A DNA stretch of 64,000 nt, taken from the NCBI RefSeq assembly GCF_954871325.1, contig NC_088775.1, forward strand, positions 39,657,561-39,721,560, read 5' to 3'. The notes below the pieces were generated by a model. It ran no database searches. It was not told the origin of the DNA and saw only the letters and a program-made list of their open reading frames with translations. Position numbers and translations under genes: made by a program. Source of the stretch: Gordionus sp. m RMFG-2023. Its lineage: Eukaryota > Nematomorpha > Gordioida > Chordodea > Parachordodidae. This document shows, in pieces, positions 59,701-64,000 of this stretch. Position 1 is the stretch's first letter. The number at the start of each line of letters is the position of its first letter.

Positions 59701-59907
59701 GTGATAAGGAGAGAACAAGCAGAGAGTGAAAGATTTCCAGTAGGAAGTTTGGTGTGGGTATTGTTATTTGATGGGCCTATTAAATGGGGGAAGGGGGTAA
59801 TAAGCAAAAATATAGGAAAGAAAAAAGTAGAAGTAAAGATTGAAGGACAAGAAGGAACCTTTACAAGGCACCTGAAGCAAGTAAGGTGTAGAAGCTTAAG
59901 GCCTTAG
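56704..59907 (+). CDS. Pol polyprotein of the inner LTR element (fossil)
   Basis: One 1067-residue frame. Protease near residue 45 (LLDTGAE); reverse transcriptase around 290-460 with YYLDDVLISG; RNase H around 555-650 (AVDASNEGIGG, YTDHKPL); integrase from about 770, with an HHCC zinc module (HSGHQG...CETC) and a DDE core (HVDFLEY, VSDGGPAF, SNGQAERM). The order protease-RT-RNase H-integrase defines Ty3/gypsy. Length is usual for a stand-alone pol. It is closely related in sequence to the pol of the outer element. Confidence 0.93.
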   Translation: MNKYKINDKKNFETENICKMELENIIRKNRCPMIKINIGEMEINFLLDTGAEISLMSVKEFNKYFSKDRFITKKIKVRQIDGSMIKILGFYIIKLIDIKKEIKLWITTINTEPILGWNDIKKIGPDYKWWSLFENIQENNKTTKEIIRSEVKEKTELPCLRVNQEIVLDELKNRTPEFLIKYRSNLEEIKKTRDIKTIEVNSVEIKQGINNMVDQNVVEDIFDKEIKIILNRYKEVFKEELGTLKNFEVDIRLEENYRPKFCGIRRLPFSWIEEIDKELDKWLKDGIIKPIVHSEWATPLVPIRKPDNSLRLCIDYRVTVNKCVINEKYPLPRIEQLLANLRGDTLFSKIDFSNAYLQIKVSEKTSKILTITTHRGLFAFCRLPFGLKISAPIFQRTMTALFQGIKGIMYYLDDVLISGRTEEEHNSRLVKVLNIIVENGLKANLKKSVFGVKEIKYLGHVIKGNEITPIGKNIDKIMNMRAPNNKAEVQAFLGATNYYHRFVQNFAEIATPLYDLLKKNKKFEWGEAQEKSFEKLKIKMVEKPILSCFNEKLNIILAVDASNEGIGGVLLQMIDNVEKPVLFLSRRFNSTEKNYSTIEREALAVKFGLTKCKEYLIGKRFLLYTDHKPLVDLFKKENKELMISPRLQKWLILVGNFDFEIKFREGKQNCLPDILSRLFNKDIEDIEPVINSLEYIEEEENVNCNIIRAVRIDTREKPITFDIVDKISQKDEELIRIKACLKGDIEWKNEDKAFKKVKSELNIEDNCLLRGYRLVIPNKLRKETLDVIHSGHQGIERMKNKAREYMWWPKMNKEIEELTRSCETCNMWANVPAKNKEDKWPKTDIPCERIHVDFLEYEKKRFFIMVDAGSKWIDCQQVSGLSTRVALDKIKDFVGKYGLMKTIVSDGGPAFKGRAFDKFCDRWNIRHLLSPPYYPRSNGQAERMVALVKSWLKKAKYGEGQWWLSLLAYNSTETAKGKSPAEIFLGRKTRSELDFLKEKVIRREQAESERFPVGSLVWVLLFDGPIKWGKGVISKNIGKKKVEVKIEGQEGTFTRHLKQVRCRSLRP

Positions 59908-59931
59908 AGAGAAATGAGAAATATACGAAGA

Positions 59932-60110
59932 TTTAGAAAGGAATAAATTGATGATAGACATAGTAGGAGAATCATAATTTAGAAAGGAATAAATTGATGA
60001 TAGACATAGTAGGAGAATCATAATTTAGAAAGGAATAAATTGATGATAAACATAGTAGGAGAATCATAATTTGGAAAGGAATAACGTGATGATAGACGTA
60101 GTAGGAGAAT
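59932..60110 (+). repeat. 46-bp tandem repeat after pol
   Basis: About four units with AGAAAGGAATAAATTGATGA and CATAGTAGGAGAATCAT; the last is the most diverged. It lies between pol and the small downstream ORF of the inner LTR element and is purine-rich on the plus strand. Confidence 0.9.
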
Positions 60111-60229
60111 CATACGTTGTAGGAAATAAAAGGGATGTTAGACTTAATTAGGAGAGTTATATTTTATAAAGAGTTAGAGAAGAAAGTCGAAGAATATATA
60201 TATATATGTGTATAAAGTATTTGATTTAG

Positions 60230-60556
60230 ATGGCCTCCTATGTTAGAGTGGGTAACAAAATAATGAAGATAGAGATCCGAGAGGTTGACGGTTCAGAAGA
60301 GTCCAACAGATGGGTAGAAGCCGCTAGGAACGAAGCCAAACAAAGATATGGAGATTGGCTACAAGAGACGCCAACGAGAGGGGTTCACAGGATAGCACCA
60401 TATAACACAAGAAGGAGAGTGGAATGTTGGGCTTGTGGGGGAGGACACAAGTTACGATATTGTCCCAGTGTAGAGTTGACAGCGAACAATAATACGAATT
60501 TACCGATGCGAAATATGGTTGAATCAGCGAACACTTCGGGGGCAAGGGAGATCTAA
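60230..60556 (+). CDS. Small zinc-knuckle ORF before the 3' LTR (fossil)
   Basis: 108 residues, starting MASYVRVGNKIM, basic in the middle, with a single variant zinc knuckle CWACGGGHKLRYC (C-x2-C-x3-H-x4-C) near residues 71-83. It ends just before the polypurine tract. Its GC content is higher than the rest of the element. It could be an extra nucleic-acid-binding protein of the element or a Gag part moved downstream; which is not known. Confidence 0.6.
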   Translation: MASYVRVGNKIMKIEIREVDGSEESNRWVEAARNEAKQRYGDWLQETPTRGVHRIAPYNTRRRVECWACGGGHKLRYCPSVELTANNNTNLPMRNMVESANTSGAREI

Positions 60557-61149
60557 AGGAAGGAGGTGTTGTATATGCAAATTCGAATGTTAATTTTGAA
60601 AAGTGATTATTCATAAATAAATGGTAGACGAAGATAATATTTTTGGGGTAATTTGTCTATGTAAATAATCTTAAATTGAACATAATATTTTTCTATAAAT
60701 TTTATATATATATTCAAATATGCAAATTTTATATATTTAATTCTTCGAAAATTGTTTAATTTTTTTATATATATATATATACATTGTTAATTCAAAAAAG
60801 TTCAGTTTTGAATAATTTTGGATTCTGCGAAATTTATGTTATTATTTTTAACGAACGATATTTGGAAATAAAATTAATAAAACCAAAGGAAAGAGTTAAT
60901 AAAGAAAAGGTAAACCTACAATTTGATAAATTATAATTATTAAGCGAAATGACATATATATTTTAGGTACTCAAGGGTAAGTAATTAAACATCATTATTA
61001 TTAGAATTAATCTTTTATTTAATTTTAGAAAGATTTAACAAACCTATAATTCTTAAATTGCTCTCCCAATACTGATTAAACACCCTGAGTAAGTTCGGAA
61101 TTATAACAGAGGCTTATATATATATATACATTTTTTTAACATACTAAGA

Positions 61150-61388
61150 CAGTGTTGTTAAAAGGCTCGTTTTGAGCCGATTTTTAAAAACGGCTAACAC
61201 AATATTTTCGTAACTCAATATTTTCGCCAGAAAAATATTGACTAAGCCTCGAAATTTCGATACTATATGTCTAGACCTTTGCTCCTTCTATGAGCAAAAT
61301 TTAAAGGCTTGCATAATATTTTTCTGAATAAAAAACTGAGTTAGCCGTTTTTAAAAATCGGCTCAAAACGAGCTGTTTAACAACACTA
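61150..61388. mobile_element. TAGTGTTG-family MITE, second copy
   Basis: About 239 bp, ends CAGTGTTGTTAAAAGGCTC and inverse TAGTGTTGTTAAACAGCTC. It shares the GAGCCGATTTTTAAAAACGG arms with 2031-2253. Its first two bases coincide with the last bases of the outer LTR (ending ACA at 61151), and the flanks show no 8-bp TSD. The junction is therefore probably secondary. Confidence 0.75.
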
Positions 61389-61481
61389 TAAAATATTGAC
61401 TAGAAAATAATTTAAAAAACAAGTTTTTTTTAACTGATTATCAAATACAATATTATACAAAAATTTTTATAAATATTATAA

Positions 61482-62350
61482 TCATAATATGATTTTTAAT
61501 TTTCGTGGGAATGTTGCCAATTCATCAAGAATTTCGTTTGTCGTTGGAATTAAATCTCTGTGGATATTTAACAGAGCTAACCCATTTAGTCGAGATTCGG
61601 AAGTAGTACTTCGTAAATATGTTTTCAACCTTCTCAAGTTGGAAAAAGTCCCTTCATTCGTACATGTTGTAATAGGCAAACATGCAAGAATATAAAACAA
61701 CTTCAAAATATTAGGAAATTGAGCCAGATTTCTTTACACCTATTGAGCGCATCAATAACATGTTCAGGTAAAATAGCTAAGCGTAGTAAATATTTATACC
61801 ACAATTCGAATTCACTGATTAAATTTATTTCAGTATCAATATCATAGGAATAAAACTTTGCTAAATATTTAATTTTACCAATAGTGGCATTAGAAAACGA
61901 AGAAGGATTTTTGGGTAATAAAACTTGAAGATTGCTTAAGACTTGTTTTTTATCTAAAAAATGTACTTTCATTTGGGATAAAAAAGTATCTAAGAATGGG
62001 ATGAAAATGGATATTTTATAATATTCTTCAGTTGAGCCAAATATTTATTTTACATCTCAATAATTGTCTAGGTGCCAAACGAGGTTTAATTAGTGTTATA
62101 TCATAAAATTTAGCCTTTGATTCAACGTCTAGATAAATATTATGGAAATATTCATCTACATTCATTCTTATTGTATATACCTGTTCATATATATTTACCG
62201 CCAATAAGCTGAACCAAATCAAAATTTGGTTTTTATAAATTTCTACAAAGTAGTGAACTATATGAAAATAATTTATTGATGCAACAACTAGCAGCAATGA
62301 TAAATTCTGATTGATCAATTGAATTCAATAATGATATCGCTTCTGACGAT
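61482..62350 (-). pseudogene. hAT transposase C-terminal remnant (DUF4371 type)
   Basis: 61482-61706 holds the dimerisation block (TNEGTFSNLRRLKTYLRSTT, ESRLNGLALLNIH). 61703-61972 and 62028-62318 hold the preceding segments (ELWYKYL, VDEYFHNIYLDVESKAKFYD). The order matches 39362-40382 of the complete copy, but frames change between blocks and the N-terminal half is missing. Sequence divergence places it in a separate subfamily of the same group. Confidence 0.75.
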
Positions 62351-64000
62351 GCACTACTTTTTTTAATGCTCAGCCATATTTAACTTTTGTATTTTTATTT
62401 CTTCTGTTCTACAAAATGGAAGTAAAAATGAAAATTTTGAAAAATTATAGATAGCCACCATTTTAGATTAACGGAAGGCACGGAAAGAATATGAAAATTT
62501 ATTTTATTTTATTTTTTATTATCACATACTAAAAATTTTACAATTTTATATATATATATACACAATTTTAATTTATACTTTTTACATAAGTTTTTTAAAA
62601 GGTTAAATTTTAAAAAATTCGTCCTTAAAAAGTAAAATAAAATTTACGAAAATATAAAGTTTAAAGGTCATTAAATTACAAAAGTAAAAGAAATATAAAA
62701 AATTTTATATTCAAAAAATTATCTAATTAACATTTCCCTTTTTTTTAATGTATTTTTTCTTCAGTTTCTTCCAGTCATTTGTTTCTCAATTTCTCCATTA
62801 GTCACTTGTTTGTATATCTTGAGATTGTTTGTTTGACCATTTGATTATCGTTTGTTGAATCGATTATCGAACATCTTTTATGAAACATCGTTGGTTGAAC
62901 ATCATTGTTGAAACGTCGTTGGTTGAACATTGCTTGTTGATTCCCATTTCTCTTTCAAAATTTTATATATATATTTTTTACAAAAATTTTTTATTTATTT
63001 ATAACTATCATTTTTTATGTCGTAGGTTATATTCTCGCTTTTGAACTTGACTTTGAATTTTGAACTTGACTTTGAATTTTCGAATTTTGAACTTGAACTT
63101 GACTTGAATTTTCGAATTTTGAATTTGAACTTGTTCACTTCTTCCCCCTCTAAAAATTTTTTTCATTTTTTGTAGTAGAATTTTCATTTGATATTTTGTT
63201 CGTTGTTTAGCCTGAGTCATATCTTTTTCATTGATTTGTTCTTGGCTTGTTATCCTTATCATCTAATCATTCGCTTGAACATCATCCTCACATTAGCTTG
63301 TTCATCTCGTTATTTATTATCATTTATATTTATTTATCAATGTTTGTAAATATATATTATGATCAATATATCTCAAATAAAATAATTTTGGAATAATTGA
63401 AATGATAATGGAATAAATAATTTATCAGAATCATTCATAAGAATAAGAATCATAATTTGGAATATAGAATATTTTAAATTTTACTCCCTTATTTTTCAAT
63501 TTAAATAATTTCTTCTTATCAGAATCTATCCTCCAATTGTTCTTTATAAAAAATTTCTCTTTCTCCTATATCGTACTCTTAATCTCTTTTCAACATCAAG
63601 ATATTTAATCACCTTGCCTCTCTTTTTAATATTTGTTTTAATTTTCTTTATTTCCAAAGTTTTTTTAAATTTTTTGTTAATTATAAAATTTTTTGTTAAT
63701 TATAAAATTTTTTATTTTATTATTTTCTTTAATTTTTATTTCATTATTGTTTTTAATAACTATTATTTCTTCAATTGTTATCATATGATTTACTTCTTTT
63801 AATTTATAAGAATTTATTTCTTTATTAACATTTGGTATTAATTTACATAATTCAATATTATTCAAGTTATTATTATTAAGATATTTATAATTATAATTTT
63901 CATGCTTTTTATTGTAATATGTACCTTCATAATTTTTTACTATCTCTTTTCTATTTTAGATTATATTTACAAATTTATTAAGTATGTTTCCAAAAATTTT
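62351..64000. other. AT-rich non-coding end of window
   Basis: 62860-62940 repeats TTGGTTGAACATC words. 63038-63135 is a degenerate repeat of GAACTTGACTTTGAATTTT. A minus-strand frame across it (63008-63262) reads as Lys/Phe/Gln repeats ending REYNLRHKK and is probably composition-driven. Nothing else recognised. Confidence 0.5.

Larger units (their letters stand above)
55467..61108 (+). mobile_element. Ty3/gypsy-like LTR element, inner, looks whole
   Basis: 5642-bp plus-strand element. LTRs at 55467-56008 and 60567-61108 (542 bp each, TGTTGTATATGC...TTATAACA) appear identical throughout by eye. 5-bp TSD GAGGC at 55462-55466 and 61109-61113. Candidate primer-binding site from TGG at 56012. 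Polypurine tract AAAGGAAGGAGG at 60555-60566. Parts: zinc-knuckle ORF 56173-56589, pol ORF 56704-59907, a small zinc-knuckle ORF 60230-60556, and a 46-bp tandem repeat at 59932-60110. It lies inside the 5' LTR of the outer element. Looks whole and very young: no breaks are obvious in pol. Confidence 0.95.
48984..61151 (-). mobile_element. Ty3/gypsy-like LTR element, outer, split by a second LTR element
   Basis: Minus-strand element. 3' LTR 48984-49313 (330 bp, TGTATTC...AGACA on the plus strand). 5' LTR 55175-55466 plus 61114-61151, split by the element at 55467-61108. Its own length is about 6.5 kb. Parts: gag-like zinc-knuckle ORF at about 54146-54928; protease, reverse transcriptase, RNase H and integrase at about 50812-53974, in Ty3/gypsy order; about 1.4 kb of non-coding DNA after integrase. 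The two LTRs are nearly identical by eye, so the insertion is recent, yet the coding region looks broken in a handful of places. Outer flanks (TTAAA and GTGTT) do not match, so no TSD. Confidence 0.9.

Noticed and set aside
63008-63262. Lys/Phe/Gln-repeat protein
   Set aside because: It is the translation of a degenerate GAACTTGACTTTGAATTTT repeat; no domain.

Overview
The window comes from a very AT-rich eukaryotic genome, judged by eye at about three quarters A+T. It looks like an invertebrate animal: it is crowded with hAT, Merlin and FLYWCH-type Mutator-like (MULE) DNA transposons, a tRNA-derived SINE and Ty3/gypsy-type LTR elements, and the candidate introns are very short (41-141 bp). 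I cannot name the species. There is no rRNA, no CRISPR array, no operon and no prokaryotic gene organisation. Nearly all recognisable sequence is mobile-element DNA. The one candidate host gene is a small multi-exon FLYWCH-domain gene at about 35.66-36.64 kb (+).

Layout. 0-9.3 kb: tandem repeats, a TAGTGTTG-type MITE with an exact 8-bp target-site duplication (TSD), a decayed hAT transposase, a GCGAAT minisatellite, an LTR remnant, and a tRNA-derived SINE with an exact 17-bp TSD. 9.3-12.7 kb: a MULE-like element with a 9-bp TSD and an internally deleted hAT with an 8-bp TSD. 13-19.4 kb: MITEs, LTR remnants, pyrimidine-rich DNA and a decayed copy of a BED-finger hAT. 19.4-24.5 kb: a better preserved BED-hAT interrupted by a Merlin-family element with an 8-bp TSD. 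26.0-29.9 kb: a 55-bp tandem array next to a 3.2-kb foldback element built from ACGCGTCCCC-bearing subrepeats. 30-38 kb: small tandem duplications, the FLYWCH gene, and two hAT-type palindromic or TIR elements with exact 8-bp TSDs. 38-43 kb: a nearly complete hAT (8-bp TSD) sitting inside an older, internally deleted relative. 43-48.9 kb: a fragment of a LINE-type protein, an LTR remnant, a broken FLYWCH-MULE and further MITEs. 49-61.2 kb: one Ty3/gypsy-like element (minus strand) whose 5' LTR is split by a second, whole-looking element (plus strand, LTRs identical by eye, 5-bp TSD GAGGC). 61.2-64 kb: a second copy of the 2-kb MITE family, another hAT remnant and AT-rich DNA.

How the parts relate. 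The elements interact mainly by nesting: Merlin into BED-hAT, hAT into hAT, LTR element into LTR, and a GC-rich MITE carried inside a mobile hAT subfamily. The transposase sources visible here (DUF4371/TTF-type hAT, BED-hAT, Merlin, FLYWCH-MULE) plausibly mobilise the MITEs that share their TSD length and end sequences. The least expected findings are the FLYWCH gene, whose mini-exons are all phase 1 and multiples of 30 nt, the large ACGCGT foldback, and the first ORFs of both LTR elements, which carry an N-terminal membrane segment before their zinc knuckles.
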